64,000 nt of DNA. Origin: Acrasis kona (taxonomy: Eukaryota; Heterolobosea; Eutetramitea; Acrasida; Acrasidae). The stretch spans positions 1 to 64,000 of the forward strand of contig JAOPGA020001010.1 of assembly GCA_026419775.2 (NCBI GenBank), in the 5' to 3' direction. The notes beneath the pieces were generated by a model that saw only the letters and a list, made by a program, of their open reading frames with translations, searched no databases and was not told where the DNA came from. Every line of letters begins with the position of its first letter. The stretch's first letter is position 1. The translations under genes and the position numbers were made by a program. Below are positions 9,575 through 18,841 of this stretch, piece after piece.

Positions 9575-11313
9575 ATGACCAACGGCACAATCGTGAACAT
9601 TAAGGATCTGAAAGACCAGTCAATCGATGTACCAACAAGCGTCACAGAGGATATGCACTCTCATGACTCTTTATGGGTTAAGACTTTGCAATTCCTTAGG
9701 TTCGTTGGGCCATCGATTCTGATCTCTGTCGGATACATTGACCCCGGAAACTGTAACTAGATGAATTATCAATTTACTCACACGGAACAAGGGGCCACAG
9801 ATATACAAGGAGGAAGTAACTATGGATATTCCCTCATATGGGTTCAAGTCGTTTCAAACGTACTTGCCATTATACTTCAAACACTTGCAGCAAGAATGGG
9901 GTTGGTCACAGGAAAGAGTCTCGCTCAGGTTTGCCAAAAAATTTTCAATAAAGATTTATTTATATTCATTTTTTGTTTTTTGTTTAGAATTGTGCAATGT
10001 TCTACCCTAAACCAATATCGTTTATGTTATGGGTAATGGCGGAGCTGGCTATAGCATCTACAGATTTAGCGGAGGTATTAGGTAAGTTGATAAGATTTCA
10101 AATTTACTAACAAATGCATAGGAACAGCTATTGGTCTCAAACTATTATTTAATCTACCCATGATTTGGGGTGTGGTCCTCACTGCTTTTGACACACTTTT
10201 ACTACTAGTCTTCCAAAACTGTGGTCATCGATTCATGGAGACTTTGATTTTCATTTTCATGGCAGGAATATGCGGCTGCTTCGTTGTGGAGACATTTTTC
10301 GCCAAACCAGATCCAGTTGGAATTCTTAGAGGTTTAGTCCCAACACTACATCCAGGAAGTCTCTCAACAGCAACAGGAATTCTTGGTGCAACCATCATGC
10401 CCCACAACATTTATCTGTAAGCACATTCTTTCTTACATTACTCATAACCGTTTCAAGACATTCTGGTTTGATGGTTAGCAGAAGAAGCAAAAGCAAGGTC
10501 ATTACACAAAGAAGATGTTTATTTGCTGTAATTGAATTGCTCTTCTCTCTCAACATTGCATTGTTCGTTAATGCAGCAATCCTCGTAGTTGCTGCTGCTA
10601 CATTCTACGGAAAGATCGAAGTAAGCGACATTAGATTAGCAGCCATTCTATTGGAATCCCACTTTGGAAAAGCAGCAAGTATTGTGTTTGGAGTTGCCCT
10701 TTTACTTGCCGGTCAGAGTTCAACCATCACAGGAACAATTGCAGGAGAGATTGTTATGGACGGATTCTTGAACATTAGACTTCCATCATACCTTAGAAGA
10801 ATGTTAACGAGAGGTGTCGCCATCATACCAGCAGTCATCATCATTCTCTCGGTCGGTGAAGCCACAACTACATCCATGTTAGTCTGGTCACAAGTTGTAC
10901 TCAGTATCCAACTACCTTTTGCAATCATTCCGCTAATCAGAATAACAAGTAATGACATTATGGGAGAGTTCAAGAATAGAATCTTCTTCAAGGTTTCTGG
11001 CTGGGTTTGTGTGGTGCTTGTCGTCGCACTTAATGTATGGATGGTGTTTGACACCATGACCGACAATCTTCAACAATCACCTTGGTGGTTGTGGGTCATT
11101 GTAATCTTCTTTGCTATCTTGTTCGTCATCTTCACAGGTTATGTGACATTTTGTAAAATAGAAGAGAGGAAAGAAATCAAACAGATTACATACATAAATA
11201 CTGACTCAGGCATCCCCGGAACCAAGATAATTTTACCAACAGAAGCAGGTCCATCGGAAGAAACCAAGAATGAGCATTCGTCACTATTACCGGGTTACTC
11301 ATTAAATAATTAA
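9575..11313 (+). CDS. NRAMP divalent metal transporter, 5 exons
   Basis: Exons are 9575-9752, 9792-9928, 9988-10081, 10122-10416 and 10458-11313 (519 aa), with introns of 39, 59, 40 and 41 nt. The first join restores TM1 motif SVGYIDPGNWATDIQGG and the fourth restores TM6 motif GATIMPHNIYLHSGL. The Asp and Asn of DPGN and the Met of MPHN are the known metal ligands. Hydrophobic segments fit the 11-12 TM family fold. It imports Mn2+/Fe2+ with protons. In phagotrophic amoebae NRAMP1-type proteins sit on phagosomes, which I infer may apply here. The short cytosolic N-terminus (about 55 aa) is hydrophilic. The stop is only 12 bp from the convergent TFIIA-gamma gene. Confidence 0.95.
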
Positions 11314-11324
11314 ATACATTTTAT

Positions 11325-11744
11325 TCACACATTCTTTCTTTTCTTGTTTTTAGGTGGCGCTAATTTCTTTTTTTTATCTTTAGAGCCTCCCTTCTTCACA
11401 CCCCCACCAGCTGTTTTTTCTTTTGATGCAGTAGCTTCACATGCTATAATGTTCACAAAATCAACTTCTACTTCCCGTCCATCAACTTTGAATTTGACGC
11501 TGTCAAGATGAAAGTTCCTCACCGTTGGTGCAGGTTGTTTGAAAACCATGCAATGTCCTTTGAATGAGGCTGTATTTGTGGCTTTTTCTGCTAATGCATC
11601 AGAGATCGATTTATCAAACTGGGAGAGAATGTCTTGTTTTAGTTCGTCTGTTATACGATCTGCTTCTATTAGATCTTCAATGGCCTCTTCGAGAGTAGAC
11701 CCTAGTTTTGTGTTTCTGTACAGTGTATAGTAGGGTGTCGTCAT
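11325..11744 (-). CDS. Transcription factor IIA gamma (small) subunit
   Basis: 139 aa from the ATG at 11744. The open frame continues upstream but without ATG, and homologues begin at this Met. The N-terminus YYTLYRNTKLGSTLEEAIED is the TFIIA-gamma signature helix, followed by the second helical part ILSQFDKSI and the beta-barrel half SFKGHCMVF...VDFVNIIACEA. TFIIA-gamma pairs with the alpha/beta subunit and stabilises TBP on the TATA box. The C-terminus has an extra Lys/Gly-rich tail (about residues 107-139), unusual for this compact subunit and possibly a nuclear or DNA-contacting extension. It is divergent from ADAT1 across about 184 bp. Confidence 0.93.
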   Translation of the reverse strand: MTTPYYTLYRNTKLGSTLEEAIEDLIEADRITDELKQDILSQFDKSISDALAEKATNTASFKGHCMVFKQPAPTVRNFHLDSVKFKVDGREVEVDFVNIIACEATASKEKTAGGGVKKGGSKDKKKKLAPPKNKKRKNV

Positions 11745-11928
11745 CTTATTTTTTGTTTGTAAGGTCAACTTGAAAGCTCTATTTATACTTCCGAACAATA
11801 AAGTGAATGATATTTACTAATTAATTTCTCTTGAGTTGTTGTTTCAGTAGGATCCCTAGTTGTTTGTTGATAATCATATAAAAACAAACCTATTCGTTTT
11901 TTGAAACACTGCAGATAATTGTAAAATA

Positions 11929-13142
11929 ATGTCATCAGTACACAACCAAATCGCGAAATGTGCACTCGACCAATACGCAAAGCTCTCGAATAATGGCAAA
12001 CCACAACATAAAAATAATGAATGGACCATGATGGCATCGATTGTTATGGAGAATTGTGGAAAACTTCAAGCAGTGACAATGGGAACCGGAACAAAATGCA
12101 TAGGGTATTCACACATGACAAATGATGGTCGATTAATCAACGATTCACATGCAGAGGTGTCCTCTCGTAGGTCCCTGCTTTTGTATTTTTACGAGCAACT
12201 CAGACTTCTAAATGAAGGCAACATAGAATCAATTTTTGAAAAAACAGAGGAGCCAAGCCAAAAGAGAAGGTTAAGGCCTGATATATTTTTTCATTTATAT
12301 ATAAGCTCTTCACCTTGTGGTGACGCTACCATAGATAGCAGTGAAGACAGTGAAGAGCCACCAAATAAAAAATTTAAAATGAATACTTCTGGTGCTCGTC
12401 CCATAGCAACAGATTATGTACCCACTACGAAGACAACAGATGAAGAGCGAGGTGAAGATTATTCTCGAGGGCAAACTACGGGTATAGTAAGAACAAAACC
12501 TGGCAGAGGTCCAAGAACATTAAGTATGTCATGTAGTGATAAAATTGTAAAATGGAATTGTCTTGGCGTTCAAGGTGCATTATTGTCCAAAATTATCTAC
12601 CCAGTCTACTTTAAAAGTATTGTTGTGGGAGACTTTAATTCCTGTCAACTTGTCAATCTAAAAAGAGGTCTGGTTGATCGCACAAAAGAACTCATCTCAC
12701 AAGAACTACCGAGTGGGTATAAAATAAATCAATGTGCTATTAATATAGTGGATGATGTCAATCTTATGTTTAAGGATCACAAATCAGATCAGAACAACAT
12801 CGCGTGCGGATATGGTAAGTATATTATTTAATTTTTTTAACCTTGTTAGCAATTAATTTTGTGTCCGGGATTGGTTCTGAAGTAGTCGTGGCGCACAAGG
12901 GAATTAAGCAAGGTATTGTGAAGAAATTAGAAAACACTCCAAAAGCACAAAGTAGGCTTTGCAAGCTACAATTATATCAACTTTATAAAAAGGTTACCGA
13001 TTCCGAAGAAAATTCTGAAATTACATACAAGGACGCGAAAGAAGGTGCCAAAGATTATGTAATGGTCAAGAAAAAGTTTTTGGAAACAGGTCCTTTTGTA
13101 AATTGGTCAAAAAAGGATGAGAGTTTGTTGTTGTTCAAATAA
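11929..13142 (+). CDS. ADAT1: tRNA-specific adenosine deaminase 1 (ADAT1)
   Basis: Exons 11929-12814 and 12850-13142 with a 35-nt intron, 392 aa. It carries the ADAR/ADAT1 deaminase domain: DSHAEV with zinc ligand His74 and catalytic Glu76, SSPCGD with zinc ligand Cys130, and [12 protein letters not shown] with Cys202. The N-terminus ([19 protein letters not shown]) matches the start of the family. There is no dsRNA-binding domain, which favours ADAT1 (A37 to inosine in tRNA-Ala) over ADAR. A low-complexity acidic insert lies between the PCG and CSD motifs (about 136-190), a usual place for lineage-specific loops. Confidence 0.93.
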
Positions 13143-13174
13143 ATTGAAAAGATTGAAAAAACAATCTGCGTTTA

Positions 13175-14965
13175 TTAACATATTAACATCATTACAGCCA
13201 TAACAATAAAAAGTGTACTGATCGTAGGTTTTAGACCTGACGAAGAGCTTGTTGACCGATCATCATCTTTTGGAGCCATTGTGGTTAGCTTCTGTGTGGT
13301 AGCTTGGTTAGTAACTGGTGGTATGGTGGATGCTGAGATAGTAGTGGTTGGTGCCACTGTAGTGGAAGTTGTTGAAGGCGATGTAGTCGCAGCCGAGGTT
13401 GTTGTTTGGGGGGTAGTTGTCGTGGGTGCAGCGGTTGTTGTTACTATTGAGGCCAAAGTAGTAGTAGACGAGGATTTTGTCGTGGATGGAGCAACAGTTG
13501 TTGTCGTTGGTGATGTAGTTGTTGTGGCAGCAACAGATGTAGTAGGAACAGCAGTTGTGGTGGTAGGGGCGATAGTGGTCGATGTAGCAGGTGTGGTAGT
13601 AGGAGTTACTTTAGTGGTTGTTGGAGGAGAAGTTGTAGTAGTAGGAGCAGTGGTAGTGGTTGGTAGTGGTGTGGTTCGAACTGGACCAGTGAAACCACCC
13701 ACTATGGGGTCTGTGTATGTTGGTGCCGAAGTAGTTGTAGTTGGAGGGACAGTGGTTGTGGTTGGTGCAACTGTAGTTGTAGGAGCTGCGGTGGTTGTGG
13801 TTGGTGCAACTGTGGTTGTGATTGGCACAGCTGTTGTTGTAGTGACGGCAACAGTGGTAGTTGTTGGTGGTACAGTTGTTGTGTCATCAACAATATTGAT
13901 GGGAGTAGCAGTTGTAGTTTTGGGTGGTAAAGTAGTCCCGCCATTAGGAGGGGTTGGAACATTGAAGCAGTTGTAGTTATCACTCACTTCTCCACTGCAA
14001 ATTCCCCAATATTCATTCAGATCTCCTCCAATTCCGTTGCCTTTCCATTTCTCATTGAAGGCTTCGAACAAGTTGCATGCTACTCCTTGGGCAGCGCATA
14101 AGTTGATAATTTGTTGATTGACTGCAGCTTGGTTAACTTTATTGGCAACACCACATGTTTGTCCTGTGAAGACATTGGCTGTCGAAATAATATTAGAGTC
14201 GCCACTTCCAGGCCATCCGAATTCAGTAATGAGGGTTGGAATGTCGGAGTAGAGTTCTTTGATGTAATTCCATTGGAACATTGTCAGGTTGGCAGCTTCA
14301 CTGGCAGGAACACATGGCCAAACACTGGAGAACTGATTCTGCCAGTAAGGGAACAAATCTAGACCAATAAAGTCTACTATGGAGGACATTTCAGAATATG
14401 GGTTGGTGCAAGGATATTCAACTCCACTGCACCATACAGATGGTACATCAATGTATCCAATGGGTTGTGTTACTCCACCTGCTCTCATCTGGTCAATACA
14501 ACTTTTTACGGATTTGGCCGTTCCTGGCAAGTCGTTGTTACCGAGTGCGACTTCACTACCACAGCTGATACCTAAAATTGTGTTCTTGTATGCATTGGCG
14601 GTAGCAATCGCTCCTGTGATGTTGTTGATAACAAAGTCATCTGAAATGTAGACATGAGCCAAAACTTTTATCCCAAGTAGATCTGCGTGTTTAACAATAC
14701 TTGTGTAAGGACCACTCATATCATAGATCATGATGCACCTGTAGGATGTTTGTGACACCAATACGTTTAGTAGTTGTTGTATGAGAGCTTCTGAGGGAAT
14801 GCTTGCGTAGTCTGGGCTTAGTCCGCCTACAAAGGGTGAGAAACTCACGCATCCTGCTGATTTGGCGCTTGGAACCATGGCTGACACGAGGTCTTTTACA
14901 CTGTTTGCGGCAGAAATGCATAATACCAAGGAGAGGACCAACACCACAACAATGATCCTCTTCAT
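13175..14965 (-). CDS. Secreted GH17-like beta-1,3-glucanase with mucin-like Thr-rich tail
   Basis: 596 aa from the ATG at 14965. A signal peptide covers residues 1-20. A TIM-barrel GH17-like domain covers about 25-330, with LGISCGSEVALG carrying the acid/base candidate E138 and LITEFGWPGSGDS carrying the nucleophile candidate E248. GH17 enzymes cut beta-1,3-glucans of fungal, oomycete or own-cyst walls. Residues about 340-560 are degenerate TTT/APTTTT repeats, expected to be O-glycosylated. The last 18 residues are hydrophobic (LFIVMAVMMLIC), a possible GPI-anchor signal or membrane anchor. The usual VGNE is GSE here, so activity is likely but not certain. Cell-wall digestion of prey or cyst remodelling is inference. 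Confidence 0.85.
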   Translation of the reverse strand: MKRIIVVVLVLSLVLCISAANSVKDLVSAMVPSAKSAGCVSFSPFVGGLSPDYASIPSEALIQQLLNVLVSQTSYRCIMIYDMSGPYTSIVKHADLLGIKVLAHVYISDDFVINNITGAIATANAYKNTILGISCGSEVALGNNDLPGTAKSVKSCIDQMRAGGVTQPIGYIDVPSVWCSGVEYPCTNPYSEMSSIVDFIGLDLFPYWQNQFSSVWPCVPASEAANLTMFQWNYIKELYSDIPTLITEFGWPGSGDSNIISTANVFTGQTCGVANKVNQAAVNQQIINLCAAQGVACNLFEAFNEKWKGNGIGGDLNEYWGICSGEVSDNYNCFNVPTPPNGGTTLPPKTTTATPINIVDDTTTVPPTTTTVAVTTTTAVPITTTVAPTTTTAAPTTTVAPTTTTVPPTTTTSAPTYTDPIVGGFTGPVRTTPLPTTTTAPTTTTSPPTTTKVTPTTTPATSTTIAPTTTTAVPTTSVAATTTTSPTTTTVAPSTTKSSSTTTLASIVTTTAAPTTTTPQTTTSAATTSPSTTSTTVAPTTTISASTIPPVTNQATTQKLTTMAPKDDDRSTSSSSGLKPTISTLFIVMAVMMLIC

Positions 14966-15395
14966 GATGTTATGTTTTCTATGATTTGATGAGTTTGTTT
15001 AGATGACAGAAGAGAATTTATACCTCATTCCAATTATAGGACTGTCAATCATATATAGGAAGCTGAAATTGTAATCTCATCAGTTTAAGACAGTAGGACG
15101 TTGGATGACAAGTGAATCGAATCATTATTTGGGCTCACATTTACTAGAATTAGAATGATTCGTGTGTTGTCTGCTAATTGGATTTATCCGGATTTAAAAA
15201 TCATTCAGAAAACAATGTGAGGGATTTTTACTTCTCCGGAGTCAAGATATCATGCATGGGTTCGTTAATTCTTGAAGTTTAACTGTGGAACGGAAGTATT
15301 CCGAATGCTTTTGTTAGGACCTCTAATATAAGAAAGACATATAACAAAACTTCAAGTGTCTGCTCAATTTGTGTAGTTACATTAATTGTAAAAGC
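14966..15395. other. Intergenic, promoter side of the GH17 gene
   Basis: No ORF or RNA seen. The GH17 start lies at the left edge and the AIG1-type stop at the right edge, so the stretch holds one promoter and one terminator. Confidence 0.5.
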
Positions 15396-16019
15396 TTATT
15401 GTTTTATTTTCTTCGCAACATGTCTCAATGAATGAACACCTCTCCATATTAAGTGAGAGAACAAGAAGAAAGCTAAAGTACCACCAACCATGAAAACCCA
15501 ATCCCTAAGGTATAACTCTTCGAGGAAGGGATACGGCCACCAACCGTTTATATACTTGCACAAACTCATGAACAAACCATATATAATTCCATATGCGCCA
15601 ATATCAAAAAGATCTCCACCCAAAGACCCATACTTGTGCTCATGGAGATAAAGTTCCAAGAATGTTGCAAAGATGGGCATGGTATGTTGGATGTGATTTA
15701 ATCCCCATGGGATGTTGTCTGTATCTTTGAATCGCCCTGAAAAGACCAATCCCCAAAACATCGTAACAACAACGGTTGATGTTGCCGTTGTCAACACAAA
15801 TAACCTTTCAAAATAAGAATGGTATCTTCTCTCTTCTCTTCCGAATAGTGTAAAGTAACCAAATACTATGATTTGAAGTGCGTGATTCCATACAGTCATG
15901 AATTTGAATGGTCCCGCGAAACCTTGAAAGCCTATAAAAGTGGTCTTCCTTGGTAGTAGCATGAATACAAAAGCTCCAACAAATAGTGCTAATATCGCAA
16001 ATCTCGTGATGTATAGCAT
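15396..16019 (-). CDS. AIG1/ADTRP-type membrane hydrolase
   Basis: 207 aa from the ATG at 16019. The open frame extends upstream without ATG. Six hydrophobic segments are visible. KFMTVWNHALQ supplies Thr42 and GLNHIQHTMPIF supplies His109/His112, in the positions of the catalytic Thr and His of AIG1 and ADTRP, which hydrolyse fatty-acid esters of hydroxy fatty acids. LELYLHEHKYG and a WPYPFL segment follow, as in the family. Predicted location is ER or plasma membrane. Substrate is inferred from family only. It ends with a basic KK tail (VAKKIKQ) that could be an ER-retention signal. Confidence 0.87.
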   Translation of the reverse strand: MLYITRFAILALFVGAFVFMLLPRKTTFIGFQGFAGPFKFMTVWNHALQIIVFGYFTLFGREERRYHSYFERLFVLTTATSTVVVTMFWGLVFSGRFKDTDNIPWGLNHIQHTMPIFATFLELYLHEHKYGSLGGDLFDIGAYGIIYGLFMSLCKYINGWWPYPFLEELYLRDWVFMVGGTLAFFLFSHLIWRGVHSLRHVAKKIKQ

Positions 16020-16278
16020 GGTGTCGTTTGATTGTTTTGCGGATGGGAAATTTAACTTTGTCCCGCATCGGGACAACCTACAAATGAATAAGCGAGATAA
16101 CAATTATTGTAATAACATTCATATCACTTCTCCCCACTTCGAACCTGTCTAGAACTGTCTTGAGGTTATTGGTCTTCATCCATGTCGAATCATTTGTCTG
16201 ATAGTTGACAATTGAGAAGTTAGAACCAACAAGTTTCGCAATGTTCTTTGCACAATATCCAACACTCTTAGAAACCTT

Positions 16279-16627
16279 TTATTGATTTGTGACGTCCGTA
16301 GATTCATTTGATGTTTTATCCTATGAATTGTAAAAGAAGATTATTCGAATTACTTTCAAATTATCTTACCCTTCTACTAACAAGACTGTATTAGACAAAA
16401 TGCAGCGTTTCAGCGCGTTGCAATTTATTGCAATCATATACAACTTTCCCGTTACATGGGATTATTTCTGTCGCCTCTCAATATGATCTTTGTGTCCTCA
16501 GACGAGCAGATGATTTTCCTCTTGTTTGGCGTTTCTTCTTCTTCGGGATCGTATCGATCACGGTTGTCAAAACGTGACAAACCTGTTTTAGACGCTTACA
16601 AAATTAATAAAAAATTTCTGGACCCAT
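16279..16627 (-). CDS. Predicted four-exon 62-aa microprotein
   Basis: Exons on the minus strand are 16627-16624 (ATGG), 16582-16456, 16385-16370 and 16320-16279, separated by GT-AG introns of 41, 70 and 49 nt. All three joins keep one frame, and the product begins MGLSRFDNRDRYDP and ends in NESTDVTNQ. It is charged, with an acidic run (EEEETP) next to a basic one (NKRK). The family is unknown to me. Support comes from four frame-keeping exons with intron sizes like the neighbours' and from good donor/acceptor sites (gtaag...catag). It is divergent from the gene at 16740. Exon 1 contributes only the start codon plus one base. It is too short for ordinary ORF calling. Confidence 0.6.
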
Positions 16628-16739
16628 GTGCAATTTCAAGTTTTCAATAGACGTAGTTCGGGTTGATTACGCTGTTCTTATTGTCGACTATTTATTGGAA
16701 ATATTTTAGAGAATTGTATACATTGACAATAGAAAAACA

Positions 16740-17771
16740 ATGAAGAGAAAGAATGATGATTCGACAGAAAACTTTAAAAAACTGAAGGTTGAAGATGTTC
16801 GTGGCGAGCTCAGTGACGTTTTCTCTTTTTTGGAACCAACCGGGTTGGACTCTACAACAGTAAATGAAGAGTCGTTCTGGAAGGAATACTATGAAAAACT
16901 ACTCTTGCTCGTAAACATTAACGCAAAATCATTCAATCGTGAGGAAAGAGTGGATGACCACAAGAGTAGAATAAAAACAAAAGTGCTTCCATTATTAAAT
17001 AAGAAGAAGGAGTTATTAAACAAAATTACCACTGCCGCCAAGGAAGCTGGTGCGGACCAGAATATAACTGCTGGGATACGCACGCGGATGGAGGAGCTAA
17101 TCGAGGTTCATGTAGCATTTGAAATTTCTCGTAGACGCCCAGAGGACAGCCCTAACGCAATCTCTCGCTTCGACACCGAAGAGTATGATGTACCTGACTC
17201 CTACCCCCAAGAATTCACAGACTTCTTATTATGCCAATTTGATTTGTCCATTCTTGCTGATACTTTTACCTCGAACTTGAATAATCTTCCTACCTCTGGG
17301 CATTTATACATTAGTTGTAATCATACCGATGAGGGATCCAGCTCAGCCAGATATTACAAAGGGAAAGACTTTGTAGAAAAGCAAAGAGGAAATGACGAGG
17401 GCGTAGGAACTGGCAGAGCGTCTTTCGACGGTGGGTACATTACAAGAGCGTTTGACGTACTGGACCTTCCGCCAAACGAAGATGTTGATTATTTCTCTAA
17501 TTTGGAAGAATGCGAAGAAGGCATAAAAGAAAATGTCACAGAAGTAATAAGGGATTTAAGGGCGATGTTCACAGAGGGAAAAGGAGCAAACACATGTCCT
17601 CAAATGTTTAGCAGCGCCTATTACACTCAACATTATTCCGACGACTGTCATAGACCGACTTTGTTAATGTATTATTCTTGCGGAGGTGATTTCCTCTCGC
17701 GAATTTACCCTGACCCGACAGTGTTTGGAACTGAGGACGAGGTAACTTTAACCTATAGTGGTCAGCCGTAA
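16740..17771 (+). CDS. Hypothetical protein, possibly YwqG/DUF1963-like C-terminal domain
   Basis: Intact 343-aa ORF from the ATG at 16740. It starts with a basic, NLS-like segment (MKRKND...FKKLK), then an alpha-helical region rich in Lys/Glu to about residue 135. The C-terminal half has FLLCQFDLSILADTF...LPTSGHLYISC, which resembles the core of DUF1963/YwqG proteins (L-Q-D-L ... LP-G-L). The rest of that family is not clear. A cysteine-poor, acidic stretch follows. No membrane segment. Function unknown. Confidence 0.7.
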   Translation: MKRKNDDSTENFKKLKVEDVRGELSDVFSFLEPTGLDSTTVNEESFWKEYYEKLLLLVNINAKSFNREERVDDHKSRIKTKVLPLLNKKKELLNKITTAAKEAGADQNITAGIRTRMEELIEVHVAFEISRRRPEDSPNAISRFDTEEYDVPDSYPQEFTDFLLCQFDLSILADTFTSNLNNLPTSGHLYISCNHTDEGSSSARYYKGKDFVEKQRGNDEGVGTGRASFDGGYITRAFDVLDLPPNEDVDYFSNLEECEEGIKENVTEVIRDLRAMFTEGKGANTCPQMFSSAYYTQHYSDDCHRPTLLMYYSCGGDFLSRIYPDPTVFGTEDEVTLTYSGQP

Positions 17772-18271
17772 GACCATTTCAGAGCATTATGCAAGGAAGC
17801 ACTTGCAATCAATAAATGATGGTTTTTAACATGGGCAATGTGATATTTTCCAACACCAATTTCTTCCCTGAATTTATGATGTACAACCCATTCTTAGAAC
17901 ATTCAGAGATACGACAAATATGTATAGGCATGTGGTATGTGCATACAATCCAATATCAAAGTTAGTTCCTCCATTTTTGGTTTATGCAAGAGGAAAAGGT
18001 GAATGTTTTATAATGTTATGTTGTACTATTGATATTAATTGACCATTACAATTTGCAATATTAATATTGTCAGGTAGATTTTTAGTTCCTACCAGAAGAA
18101 TCTCTTTATGAGTGGAAATCATTTTGAGGACACAATTAAAAGTATGAACTGTAGCAATAAATATTTATAGGTTTCTAAATAAAACTGTTCGTCAGACGAT
18201 TGTGAAGCAGTCGTGAACGATCATCACAATTATCATTTATGTATAATTATTTGTTGTTTATTTCGTTTTGT
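17772..18271. other. Intergenic, no supported gene
   Basis: AT-rich sequence holding the 3' flank of the gene ending at 17771 and the 3' flank of the minus-strand ORF ending at 18272. Nothing else is seen. Confidence 0.5.
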
Positions 18272-18622
18272 CTAACTCATGTTGAATCTCATAAATCTTT
18301 GTGATTTTTCGTTCGGTGTATCGAACGCTATTCTATTTAGAGAGTGGTCTTTATGTCCCCCCTCTTCGAGAATCAGGTTTCCAAATAAACCTCTTTTCGA
18401 GTACGAATTTGAAGATACCTGCTCGCTGGAGAACTGTAGCTTCCAAAATTCGTTTTTTCTCCAACTATTGTTCTTGAAGGCAAGTGATCCCATATCATTT
18501 TCGCTTAGTGATGGGACAATGTGATCGTTATTCGGCCTCCTCGATGCACCGAATGTGTAAAAATTGCGAATCGTTTTGTTTGCTGCTTGTACGCATAGTC
18601 GTGTGTTGTTGTGTTTAAACAT
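18272..18622 (-). CDS. Hypothetical 116-aa protein, possible mitochondrial presequence
   Basis: Intact ORF with ATG at 18622. The first 35 residues (MFKHNNTRLCVQAANKTIRNF...) are basic and free of acidic residues, as in a mitochondrial targeting peptide. The remainder is Ser/Asn/Lys-rich with no domain I recognise. No introns are needed. It could be a chance ORF, but its length and clean start in an AT-rich region make a gene plausible. Confidence 0.4.
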   Translation of the reverse strand: MFKHNNTRLCVQAANKTIRNFYTFGASRRPNNDHIVPSLSENDMGSLAFKNNSWRKNEFWKLQFSSEQVSSNSYSKRGLFGNLILEEGGHKDHSLNRIAFDTPNEKSQRFMRFNMS

Positions 18623-18841
18623 TTATAATGAGTGAGAACAACAGTATATTTTTACACTATTTAAATGTTACTTTTAGATTCTAGATGCCGTTTCGGATCT
18701 TCATCATAGATCTATGGAACTATTTCGGGATATTAACAACAATTGTGTGCAAAATTAGAAACTTTAAACACAAACAGACTAAAGCAAATCAACGTACATT
18801 CAACATCAACATGGCATTTAATACACAGCATTCCCTGAACC

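Noticed and set aside
13281-13976. 231-aa Val-rich plus-strand ORF
   Set aside because: It is the antisense shadow of the Thr-rich repeats of the GH17 protein.
13341-13977. CRISPR-like or satellite array in the Thr-rich GH17 repeats
   Set aside because: The repeats are degenerate codon-level Thr/Pro/Ala repeats in an open reading frame, without spacers.
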